From: Heterobasidion occidentale
Lineage: Eukaryota; Basidiomycota; Agaricomycetes; Russulales; Bondarzewiaceae
DNA: 64,000 bases
Direction of reading: 5' to 3'
NCBI GenBank assembly: GCA_039111635.1
Contig: JBCAQO010000007.1
Span: 1,922,001 to 1,986,000 of the forward strand
Position numbers and translations under genes: made by a program. How positions within the stretch are numbered: the stretch's first letter is position 1; each line of letters begins with the position of its first letter. Below, piece by piece: positions 11,772 through 22,743 of the stretch. The notes below the pieces were generated by a model, which worked only from the letters and a program-made list of their open reading frames with translations, did not search any database and was not told the DNA's origin.

Positions 11772-12829
11772 TGCTATTGCGTTGGCTGGGGTTTGGTGTG
11801 AGTGGATGTGAGCGAGCGGAGGGGGGGGATGAGAGAGCTGCCCTCCTTGTTGTGTTGACCGCCCTTTTGAAGGCAAACCAACGTCGGGACGGGTAGGCTG
11901 GCTTCTCGGGTCTACCCGCGCTGCATCGATACTGCTGATACGATCTTCCCGCACACCGATGGTCTATTGGTCGGAGGCTGTCCTTTCTTTATGTCCTCGC
12001 CACCCGACGCCTAGCGGTGCCAATTTCCTCTGCTGGGTGCCGTACGTGACCACGGCCTCAAACTTCGCCGGACGTACCAGAAGCCTTCACCAGCCTCATG
12101 CCTTCGCCCAATCGATCAAACACGTTGCACTTGGGGCTCACAAGGGATGTTCGGACCTCGCGAGTAGAACTCCCAAATTGAATCAACGAGGACCTTGCCG
12201 AACAGCTTTTTGGTATCTTTGATCTGGGCACCTCTTGACAATCAAGGTTCTTGAGACTGGACGCTAGCTATTTCTCGTCTCAGAGCTGCACGGCCGAGCC
12301 TTGGATTGACGAACGACCTTGTTCGCTTTTGCGCTATCGGTTCGTCTATCAGCGTGGGTATTCATATAATTATTCTGATGGGACTTATGTACATGTTTTC
12401 CATGGTGGCAGATGCACTCATATTGGACCGTTCCGATGGCAAGACTTCCCGACGCGCCCACAAACGCACATAAGCGCGAACAAAGGAATGTTCAACCGAC
12501 CGGGCCGTATGCCGGCGCTCCACAATGGAGGACACTATCTCTTTGCACGGACAGGGGAGCCGACAAAAGAGGCGGAGGGAGCCGAGCGTAGTAGCATCGG
12601 GGAATGTTACGACCTTGACCGCCAGCAGAAGGGAGAATAACTATCTGACTGGCCTTCGCGCAAAGGCCAAAGGCCTCCCAGTAAAGTGGCCGGGTCCTAC
12701 ACAGAGGTTGAGGGCATCGCGTTGGTATAGCCATTAGCTTAGCCCTGTGTCGTCTGAGCCTAGTCCGTGCGTTCTGCTGCCAGAGCGCTAGGTGCTGAGC
12801 ACTACTGCGTTAGTAATCGCCGCGAAGCC
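11772..12829. other. Intergenic, no supported gene
   Basis: Several open frames of up to about 130 codons occur (for example 12251-12640, +), but none has splice-consistent extensions, a recognisable motif or a copy elsewhere. The part next to 11771 should contain the zinc-finger gene promoter. No clear TATA element is seen. Confidence 0.4.
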
Positions 12830-13900
12830 TCCGCGCCCCGAAATCACGGGCAGTCAAACGGGGGGCGCGACCTCCCCCTGCATCCCGCCGACCTCGCTGT
12901 CCAATCTACGCCAACGGCTGCCTTCTGAAGCGATCAAGTATTGTCCACTGCTTCTTGCTGCGCACTCGCTGATCCTCACCCTCTGAAGTCTCCTCGCCCT
13001 CGCCAACGACGGCTCACGGGAACACCTATGTTTTTCGCCCTCTGTCCATCCTCAAGAGGGACATAGGCCCCCTGGATCACTCTGTCTGCCCGCCCATATG
13101 TTTTTCAACCTCCCCTAGACTCCCGACTCCCTCGGACTCCTGACTGCCCCATGCACATCCTCGGCGTCCTCCTCGCGGCTCAATTCAGCACACTTACCGG
13201 CTTACTAACTCAGATGTCTTTCTGCTGTCGAACTCCATGACAATCACTGCATAACTCCTAAGTGCGCTTACGCGCCCTGGGACTCATGAATACTCGCTCG
13301 GCGGGGTCGTTCGCACCCTCGCACGGGAACACGACGCCGGCACGCTGCCCCACCCATTTGCCTTCACATAGTACGCACGCACATCCAAAACAATATGCGG
13401 CGGTGCGACGGAGGCACCGTGGTGCAGTGGCGCCGTGGCGGCAGGCGCTCAAGTAGTGGCGTCGCTCTCACCCGTCCCGCTCCTGAACACTCATTCACTC
13501 GTGATTATGCGTGCATGAGCACCCGCAGGGGTTCGGATCATGCGTTGACAGGCTGCACCTCAGGCCCAGGTCCGCCGCCCTGCCCTGCCCTGTCAGGCTG
13601 CGTCGCGCATCGCGCATTGTGCATCGCAGGCACTGCTCGTCGAGATATACATCAAGAACGCACGCACACCGGTTAGTCATCGTCCCGAGTCACGAGTCTC
13701 GAGTTCCGAGCGCACACTCAGCACACGAGCCTCTCTGCAAGTCCGTCCATCCATCTGCCTGCGAGTCCGTCGGAGAACGCAGAGTGCGGCGTGATGGGTG
13801 GGGGAAGGTGGCATACACACACGACAGTGAATGTCGCGTCGTCGTCGTCGTCGTCGTCGATAGCAGTGGCGGCACCCCAGCTTGTGCTTGCACCACGGCG
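12830..13900 (+). repeat. Dispersed repeat family B, copy 2
   Basis: Direct repeat of the 6170-7400 sequence with many substitutions and indels. It ends near a CGT microsatellite (13838-13860). The part from 13290 onward is present again after the gap at 25518-26130. There is no supported gene between 12830 and 14321. Confidence 0.6.
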
Positions 13901-14321
13901 TGGACGCGTAAGGCCGCGCGAGGGGAGGGGGCTGGGGGTCAGCAGCACAGGGCGCGCGCCGTCTAGGACTTGTGACCGCATGGACTGCACACCGCTCCAC
14001 CAGTTTGGGAGATGGATGGAGTGAGGTTGATGGGCGAATATGAGGACCTCGCCCACCTTGCGCACGGGACGGCTGGCTTTTGTGCGAGGTCAGGCACGGA
14101 GGCTAGCGAGGCGGTCCGCTTTTAGAGTCGTCGGTCACACCATTCTAGAGACTTCCAGGTCTCGCCGTACGGCGTGGCCTATCTAGCAGATTGAAACCAA
14201 TAATCTCGTGTGAAGTGAGTCTATCTGTGCGTGGTAACTTACATCAAGACTCTGCCCCATCTAGCCCTTGACTCTCTCTGATGTTCCCTTGAATCCGTAC
14301 AAACAAAAAGCCTTGTAGCAC

Positions 14322-16407
14322 TCAATATGTGACCGCAGACGACCAGGGAAATATGAAGTACCTGGGACCGTCGCGGGATTTCAACCTGATGGTGTCCAGA
14401 GGAGCTCGTAAACCCTTCCGCTCTTCGAGTACTTTGATCGCTGTCTCTCGGAAATCCTTCCCTTGGGGGTCCATGTCATCAATGCAGGTTAGGTCGAGAG
14501 TCCGAACGCGAGGAAACGGAACCGTTGTCGTGCAGGGTGCGTTTTCACCAGAGGTCACTACAGGACGGAGCGCGTCGATCAATCGCGATGCACGGTTGCC
14601 GTCATAGAGGTAGATATGCCGCAATTGTTGACATTGAGGTGGCAGCCAGTAACTAGCCAGCGGGGGAGACAGGTAAGAGAGGGCCACTCCATGGAGAGCG
14701 TTGAGAGATCAGGAAGGCAAAGGGCTTCATAGATCGCACGCAAAGGATCCATGTCTCTAGCATGGCGGAATCTATAATTGATATGGATATAAACGTCGCC
14801 TTCAGGGTATTGCGTTTGGTGGGGGGTAAGACGATTTCCAAGCCTTGATTTCGAAGCCATGCGAAGAGGACACACTGAGCCCACGCCAAGGCTTCTTGTC
14901 GCCAGAGTTGCCGCTCACGGTCCTGATGACTGGAACGAGGGCAGCGAGATCATTGTGGTTTTCATCTGCATCAAAGCAGAGGTTGAGCACTGTCGCCTGT
15001 AGGGCTTGAATGCTTTTGATAACGACAACACATTCCCGCATTGACCCTTGCAGCTCAATTTCCGACAGGTGAGGGAGTCCGATGGGGGTCCGCCTGATAT
15101 GATCGTTCACATCTCCAATTGGTGAGATCTGTGGAAGATAGTTGTCCATGCGTAGAACTTCGAGGCGCTGCATTTTTTCCAACAATTCAAAAAATTGCAT
15201 CAGCGAAGGTCTGTGGCTCTGATCACGATGCCAATGTGCCATACGCAGATCCAGCGTGGTCAGATTCGTCAGGATCGGAGAGGCCCAAGAGATGGCGAGT
15301 CCAGAAAGTTGGAGGATGCGGAGGCGAGGATGTGTGAAGCGAATAGATTTTGAGGAATTCTCAGTACCCTTTTGGACATGAGCGAGAGGGATTCCAAGAG
15401 GGGGCAGGTTCGACGAAAAGTCGCAAGAACCTGCAAGGTCATCCACGAGATCTGAGATTTCGAGCGTTTCAATGCGAGACAGAGAGGCAAGAGCATCAAT
15501 AGATTGAGGGGCTTCACCGGTCTTGATCGAAGGCTTGGCATAGCAGATGAGTGTACCATCAGAGGTGCTTCCTTTGCACGCCTCAACATCTCGGCCATCC
15601 ATTTCTCGCCGAGGGCCAAGCTAGTGACTGTTCCCCAGAGGTAAGCATGAGCCAAAGCGGCTTCGCGCCAGCGATGGCAGACATGAGATACATCGATTAG
15701 GGAGCGGACTCTGTCCTCTGGAAAACGCGTCGGATCTTGGCCGCAAAACCAGAAGATGCGTGCCAGGATTTCAGGGGGAATGCGAGACACTGGATGACAT
15801 CCATTGCGTAGCCAGCAGACGACTGATAACGCGCGGCGCAGGTTCAGTAATTGCCTCCGGAATCCGTAGTGCCTGCTTGGGATTACCATTGTATGCATCA
15901 TTGATGACGGCATCCAGGGTTGGAAACCTCGGGCGCGCGATCTCCGCCCAACAGCCGGTAGCTCTGAATGCCGAAAAGTGAAAGTAGTCAGTCGAACCTC
16001 AGACTGAGGTGTGGCAAGACAACATACTCGGGATTCAAGACATCTCTTGCGGTCCAAGCTTCGGCTCAACTGCCTGACTGCCATGCAAGAAAGTACAAGC
16101 TAGATCGCTGGAAGAAAAGTCAGACACGGAAGAAAATGCCTCGCGTCGGGCGCGACCACACGAAACCAGGCTGTTCAAGTTGAATATCTCAACATCGAGT
16201 ACTTGCAAGGGATCGATGGCATAGCTTGTCACGGCGACAGAGTTGATGAGCGCGTTGAGCGTCTTGAGCCTAACGCCCATGGAAACCGTCCAATGATCAG
16301 GTTTGCTGCCCGATGTACAATGTAAATATGCCACTGGTTGAGTAATCGCGGAACACACACCTCGGATCGAGTGCGTCTTTGGGCACCGCAGTAGGGTTGT
16401 CGGACAT
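14322..16407 (-). CDS. F-box/leucine-rich protein, copy 1 (frameshifted)
   Basis: Same gene as 26546-28640, where the structure is described. Start MSDNPTAVPKDALDPR at 16407. This copy has extra damage: two bases are missing near 15852 (AATTGCC against AATTCGGCC), and single-base differences near 15330, 15390 and 15410 break the LRR part into separate frames. The F-box core (IPPEILARIFWFC...HVCHRWREAALAHAYLW) is readable in the 15269-16084 frame. Because the other copy lacks these lesions, they are probably sequence errors or allele-specific changes. Confidence 0.6.
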
Positions 16408-16483
16408 GATGGCTGCTATGAGGAGTAGTGGGGGGTTGGCTTGGTAGCGACGATGAATGTGAGATGTGGCAGCCGTAGCTTGC

Positions 16484-16490
16484 TATATAA
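16484..16490 (-). promoter_or_regulatory. TATA box of F-box/LRR gene, copy 1
   Basis: TATATAA on the + strand (TTATATA on the coding strand) lies about 77 bp upstream of the minus-strand ATG at 16407. The same element at the same spacing occurs in the second copy. Confidence 0.5.
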
Positions 16491-16859
16491 GCGCAATCGC
16501 AGAATCTCAATGTTTTGAATCACAATAGATGCTTTTGTCCTTAGGCTGCTAGTACGCACCACAAGGGTTACCCAGGGATGGCCAAAACACTCCGACGTGG
16601 CTGTTCATGCACAAAAGACATTATGCGTATACAGTCACTATCTCTGCGGAGTCGGCGTCCCAGTCGCTGTGTTCCTATGGGTCGGTCCACAACCCTTTCA
16701 AGCGTCAGATCAGAATGCAATGTTTTCTATCGATCGATGTTGGTCGAGACACCTCTTCCCGGGACGGCAGGACGACGACAAATATCGTGCGTAGGATACG
16801 TTGGTCCACAGAGATGGGCTGCGTCGCTGTGCGGGGAAGTGAACTTGGAAATCATCATA

Positions 16860-17680
16860 AGCTCCGGTAGTAGGGCTCTGTCATGGGCATTGATGAGCGC
16901 GCCCGTCACGACGAGTTTGCGGTGTCACGCGTTGCTATGATCTTCATGTTGTGTTCGTCGCTCCAAGACTCGGAGAGCCCTTTCGCCTCTCTGCGCTTTG
17001 TTTCTTCAGGCGTTGTGTGCTAAAAAAGCTACTGGCCGGTTCCCTGCAGCAGTCCGACGGCCTATGATGTGCCAGCTGTTTGGTGCTATGCGACTGCTAT
17101 GCGTCGTTCTCGTCCCACTTGTTTCACACTCGACTGCTCATGATGCCTTGCTCTTTCTCTACCGCCTTACTGTCTTGAACGTCCGGGTCACGACCTCATG
17201 ACTATGCACCGTGTCTCCTCTTATGAGTCGAGGGAATTTACAGCAGACGCGGCGAGGGCGCGCGCTCTCCGGTATGCTCGCTGCTTGTTCTTATCCCCTT
17301 TTCCCTCTGCTTAGTAGCTGCGCGCGCCACCACTCATCCCCTGCGACAACAGTCGCATCAATCGTATGCTTGCTCGCTGCTCGGTGTCACCGTCCACCTT
17401 CCCGCGCTTGCTTGCCAAAGTCTAGCCTCTCCACGACCCTGCGGTCTTGCAAAGCTGCAAGCAGATCGGGCTCGTCTCTGGATCAACACTGTTCAACCAC
17501 TCAGTGGCTGCCCATACCCACATTTCGAGATGCATACGCCTAGGCGACGCGCGCGCAGTGCTCTCCCCTGCCTGTTGCCCATCGCCCGTCGGATTCTGCG
17601 AGCACCTCCGCACAAACAGGCCGCCCGAACGCAAATCATAGTTTCTCGCAGTCATTTCCAAGACAATCGCTGATGCGACG
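16860..17680 (+). repeat. Dispersed repeat family A, decayed copy 3
   Basis: Matches the middle and tail of repeat A, without the zinc-finger part. Landmarks are GATGAGCGCGCCCGTCACG near 16893, GCGGCGAGGGCGCGCGCTCT near 17255, and GACGCGCGCGCAGTGCTCTC near 17545. It lies between the F-box/LRR promoter and the TPR gene. I see no functional gene in 16408-18091. Confidence 0.55.
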
Positions 17681-18091
17681 TGACGGATGACCTGTCGATA
17701 TAAATCGGCGACATCATGAGAGAGGAAGAAGGACGAGGGCCAGCTGCGAACACGCTCCGTTGGTGCCCCGCGTGCCCATATGCTGTGTGGGCCCCTCCTT
17801 CACTCCCAATCCAGGGCTTTACTTGAATAGGCGTACTGTACATACTTGACTTCTTAGCTACTTGAGCTGCGCTGGGTTTGCAGCACCTGCGCTGAGATCG
17901 CGCTAGTAGTAATCTCCGAAAGAGTGTCGGCTGGCTCTTGAAGACGACAATCGTCGTAAGGAAGTACCACAAGAGTCAAGCTCAAAATGATTCCGTGCCT
18001 CGATCCGCAAGTAAGAAGAACAAGACGTAGAATACGGAAGATAGATGAAAGGAATTCTGAATACATCCGCGTATAGTGCGACACAAGGTAC

Positions 18092-19245
18092 TTATAATCG
18101 CCGACGATATTGCCCGACCATATGTAGCCCTGGCACTCCGAATATCTCGAAGATAGGAGAGCCTTGTGCAGACAAATCAAGGGCTTCAGAGCCTTTGCTA
18201 TGCGTCTCTTGCTGTTGAGCGCGCACGCGAATCGCCTCCGTCAAGTCATCGCTTTGACCACCCAGGATAAACCTGGTGACAAGAGCAGCAGAAAGTCTTT
18301 CGAGTAGCGGCGATTGGTCGAGATGTGATGCGGCCTGAGTGCGTAGACACTCTTGGATGGTTGAAACTGCGTTATCCAGGTCCCGAAAATGCCGTGTATG
18401 AAAAGACCGTGAAATGAGGGCATTGGCGAGGCCAGACATGGAGGCCGATCGTTTGATATCGGATGCTCCACGCAAGTCCACAGCCTGGCGGAATAGGAAT
18501 ATGGCAGAATCGATACCCGAGATCGACGCAGCCTGGCAGAATTCTATCACGGTAGCGAGGGCGAGATTGATCATTGCAGACAATTCGCCTTCGCTCGCGC
18601 GAGCTGCATAGCGCGAATACCCCTAGAAACCGTAAAGATTATTAAAATGAGTTGCTACGTAAGAAACCGCAAAATAACATACCCCGAGCCCTTCATTGCT
18701 TGCAATGCCATTGTCAGCCATCGTGCCGGGGCTCATCAGGTTCGAGAATTCTTCGAACAGCTTAAGAGCCTCGTCCAACGCCGAAACCTGGTCTGTCCAG
18801 ATATATTTGACCACCAGAGACAACGCAAGGTTGTTCAACAAGGTTATTCGGTTAGGGTGAGTCACGGGACGAAGATCAAGGGCTTCGTGAAGGAGAAGCA
18901 GAGCAGTTGCAAGAGACGGCAGTTGACTCGCTTCCTTGCACTCCTTCAGAACGGAGCTTGCAAGCCCATCTAATTCGTCTAGATCCAAGCCTGTATCTTT
19001 TTCGTTGTCTGAAAGCTCGAGGAATCCCTCCACCTGCTTGCATGAGAAGGTCATAAGATTGAGACGGTTAAAATGAGGTGGAAACCCGTACAGGAGGGTC
19101 TGACATAGACTTTCGTCGATGATTCAGCTTTGGTCTCAATGAAGGAAGAGAAAGCTGAACATACAATGTCTGGTATTTCCAATTCAGTTACTGTAGCAGA
19201 GGTATCTCGTTCAGCCATTGAATCAGCTATGGGACTGTCGTTCAT
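18092..19245 (-). CDS. TPR-repeat protein, CHAT-family-like N-terminal part, copy 1
   Basis: Three exons: 19165-19245, 18683-19033 (or 19036) and 18092-18622. Introns are GTATGT..CAG and GTATGT..TTTCTAG, giving about 320 residues. The start MNDSPIADSMAERDTSATV is the first ATG. The second and third exons carry helical repeats of the tetratricopeptide type common in Agaricomycete TPR-CHAT proteins, for example LLLLHEALDLRPVTHPNR, LLNNLALSLVVKYIW and LANALISRSFHTRHFRDLDN. Typical members are far longer, with many more repeats and a C-terminal CHAT protease-like domain. None of that is visible downstream, so this is a short or truncated member. The 3' end, after DLSAQGSPIFEIF, may use another intron that I could not resolve. 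Function is inferred only as protein-protein interaction. Confidence 0.55.
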
Positions 19246-20823
19246 TATTAATACTGAGCGTTATGCGTGTTGAGGAGGGGTGTTGTGGTAGCATTAGCAT
19301 GTCAATGCGAGACCGATAGATATAGCGAGTGACACGCACCAGAAACGCGAACTTAGACACAGGATCACTTATATTATCGTCTGCGATACTTTGAGTGTGA
19401 ATGAAGCTGCACTGCAGCGGTTGGTTATATGGCGATGTTCGTTCAATGACACTGCCGGACAGCAGATCATACTTGGATTTGGAAGCAAGACGCGCACACT
19501 GCATATTACATGAATATGTTTGCTGATAAGCGCGCAATCAGTATAGGGTACGTACTTTTCAATCTGTGAACATGCGACAGATCCCAACTCGTCTGAAGAA
19601 TCTCAATTGTTGGCACTTTTGGATCATTACCATCGTGTTGTGAACGTGCGGAGAAAAGTGTCTTTCTAAGGAGGCACGTTGGCATTCATAGAATCAACCA
19701 CGTAGAATTTCCCTACTACACGGTTCCTCGGACAAGAGAAGGTCAAGGCCGTGTTGATAGACAAACACAGAGAAAGAAGAAATGAAGGCGCACAGTATAC
19801 ATGCGGCATTTGCACAAGGCTGTGTGCACACGCTTGGAGCATTCCAACTAGAATATCCTGATCGAAATCATGTCTTGCTTAGAGCTTGACGATCATGTCG
19901 CCACCCATAATCCGGACATTGGGGACCAGTTCCAAATACTCCATCGTCTTGGTTCGGTAACCAAATCACCTGGCCCATGTTCATGTCCTATGCTTCTGTT
20001 TAAGAATGTTAGCTACTAAGACGAGAGTGCGAGGCTATACGGCGCAAGGACTTTATGAGCGCCAATCATTTTCAGGTTTCAAGGGTCGACACATTGAGGG
20101 AACATTGCAAGATAAGGAGAATGCAGACGTCAGGATGCAGGGTACGGATGTAGAACATACTGAAAGGTGATAAACGAGGTAGGCAAGTGAGCAAAGAAGG
20201 AGGTTGCAAACGCCTGTTTTGGTGACAACGCTGGTCTCTGGAGTGATGATGCACGTCAATGATCTATGGCAGCTTCAAGACCTCTTGCACGAGCGAAGGA
20301 AACACGTACATGATGCCCTACAACTCAACATGCGGCCAGTCCAACATCCCGAGCAGTCAGATACTGTCGCAGAAGAACTGAGAGATTGCATTGCGGAGTT
20401 AGTCTAGCTCCCTTGGTTGCATAGAAAGACTAGCTGCTTAGTGACAGGCACAGCGCTTCAGCGTGCAACTGCTAGTCCTTGTCGATGAAGAGATAACATT
20501 AATCAAAAGACGTTTGCGGCTCGGATAGTCTCCTTTCGCTTTTCTAGGATAGTTTTGGGGCAACTGCTGTAGAAGCTGTCAAGAACTGGACTGGCTGAGC
20601 TCTAGTTGATGAAATAAAGTCAATGAACGATGATGTTGTCGGTGGAGTGATTATTTCGAAAGGTAGAAATTGAAATTATTGGAATTAAAAAGCCCGGAGA
20701 GGATAAACGATAGCATACATGCAGACCAGATGCCCTCGGTCATCCCGGAGAGAGATACGCACGATGTTCATTCAAAGCGTCCTAACTTGGATACTCAAGA
20801 GACCTTGAAACGAGTATTGAACG
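19246..20823. other. Intergenic, possible degraded coding remnants
   Basis: Short minus-strand frames at 19223-19587 contain phrases such as VPTIEILQTSWDLSHV that could be an N-terminal exon or a decayed C2-like segment of the TPR gene, but no splice path joins them convincingly. The rest (19600-20820) is AT-richer with short frames only. I see nothing else. Confidence 0.35.
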
Positions 20824-22000
20824 TCAAGCGTTGGAAACTGCCCAAGGAGTATCAGAAAAACATACCTCAGCGTTCTTCTTCGGAAGAAGTTTCACAACGA
20901 GTTGTTTCTTGATCTCCTGCCCTTGGTCCCCGAAGTACCGCTTCGTCTCGAAGCTCCAGTGTAATGAGCCAATGATCCAATTTTGAAGGCCGTCAATGTA
21001 CAACTGAACCTGGCGATCGAGGTCGGGGCCCCAAGATGAAAGCGAGCGGCGAGTAAACTCGAAGGCATCGATGGTGTCTTTGCAAAGTTCACCAACGCTG
21101 TCAATCGCTTCCTGCAGCGAAAGACTTTGCTGATTCATGATGACGGTGATCATGTTGTGATTGTCACCTCGAGACTGCTCGACGTTGTAAGAGAAGATAT
21201 CCTGATAAACGAACGCAAGGATCAAAACACAAGCTGAACGAGCAAGATAGACAAAACCTCACGTTAGTCCATGTCACTAGATCATTTGTCGCATTCTCAA
21301 GGATTTCTATGGAAGGGTGCTTCATGACCATGTCGGGGAGGTCGATGCAGGCGGCGTATTCGATGAGGGCAAAGCAAGGCTTGCATCCGCTGGTATTCCG
21401 TCGGAGGGCAATATACGACTCAAGGTCAGGGATATTGTTGTGTTCACGATCAAGAGCTTGTTGCGTCACTGCGCGAAAGAAGAGCACCATCGTATGGATG
21501 AATCGCTGAGTGCAGTTGGGACCTCCGTCTTGTACAAAGCACCCAAAGAAACTGTAAAATCATCAGAAACTGCCCGAAGATTTCTGTGTATGAGGAAAAT
21601 TGGGGGATAGACTTAACCACTTGGCCAACTTCCCAACCGCCTTATTCGTCTCAAACCCGACCGGATCACTCAACGCGCCTATGACGCAATCCTTCATGCT
21701 ATCGATATCTTTGACATCGAACTCGTCCGACCAGTCGTCCAGCTTGAACAGGTAGTTCATGTAATCCGCACAAACGCGCAGACGGCCCTTGTCCGCGTCA
21801 GGATAGCACATGGCCGCGAGGCTCCCGGCTTTGAGGTCTTTGAATTCCCGGCACTTCTTCGCAGTCATGGGAGCACTAGCAAGGAGCCAGGACTCGGAGG
21901 CTGCGGCGACTTCATGTCCATGGGGGTTGGTGCAGATGGGATACCGACAGTAAGAGATGAAGTCGGGAAGATTGAAAGTGCCGTGCTCGATGTAAGACAT
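20824..22000 (-). CDS. Sesquiterpene synthase, copy 1
   Basis: Predicted to cyclise farnesyl diphosphate into a sesquiterpene in the cytosol. Three exons: 21618-22000, 21263-21551 and 20824-21201, coding for 349 residues. Start MSYIEHGTFNLPDFISYCRY. The aspartate-rich metal-binding motif is DDWSD at residues 88-92. The second metal-binding (NSE/DTE) motif is NDIFSYNVE at 224-232, created exactly across the second splice junction. A conserved LRRNTSG precedes it and a WSFETKRYFG segment holds the C-terminal Arg-Tyr pair (about 312-313). Length fits class I fungal sesquiterpene synthases. In this copy the first donor reads GTTAAG instead of GTAAGT because of one extra base near 21616, which would spoil splicing; the other copy has the normal donor. 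The last few residues may differ if a short terminal intron exists. Product identity cannot be told from sequence. Confidence 0.88.
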
Positions 22001-22743
22001 GAACGGAGAGTAATGAGAGGGAAAGGAACAGGGAGAGGAAAATGAGGATGGGCCCTGAAGCTCCTCTGCGGGTATTCTTTAAATCGCCTGACAATATCGC
22101 AAGAAACATGGAAAGGCTCTCAAGGTTTCGAAAGCTGCGTTTCATCTTTTCACCTGATTTGCTTGCATGTCGACCCTCAAACATCCATGCTACGCGTAAG
22201 AGCACAGGGATACGAGTGAGAGTCATTAGTCAGTTGTGAGAGAGCTCGATAACTTACATGAGTGATGCACCGAGCATGTTTGGTCAGAGCATCGGACGGG
22301 TGAAAGTTACGACGCTCCATAAATCCCAGACGCTAACCAAAGCACCGATGGTGTGAAACCGTCTCTTCTCTGAGTGATCCCGAGCATCGCGGCGTGGTTC
22401 AGAGCATGCTAGATTCGGTATGTAGTGTGGACGAGATTGCCTGTCATTAGGACAGGACGTTTGCTGGGGGATATCAATGGCAGAGGGTCAAAGAGAGATA
22501 GGCAATGTAGCTGCCAATTGGCTCGTACTCAACGTGCGACGAGAGACCTGTGATCGCAGACTAGCTACATCAGAATGCATTTCCTGCTCTGATACGGTTT
22601 CGAGAACAAGGAGTTCCCCAATGTCACGGTTTGGGACAGAGAAGGTTGTGACGAGCGCGTGGCCTTGCTCACGAGAATTTTGAATAGCCCCTCTCCAAGT
22701 TCTGGCAGCGCGCATCTTCCTTACAAAGCGAGGACTGAGAAAT
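22001..22743. other. Intergenic between divergent genes
   Basis: This stretch separates the minus-strand terpene synthase from the plus-strand F-box gene and should hold both promoters. There are short frames only and no clear TATA element. The 22590-22743 part resembles sequence upstream of the tandem paralogue (25140-25283 and 37370-37513), so the upstream region is duplicated with the gene. Confidence 0.5.

Noticed and set aside
12251..12640. 129-codon plus-strand frame as a gene
   Set aside because: No motif, no splice extension and no second copy. The composition is not distinctive.
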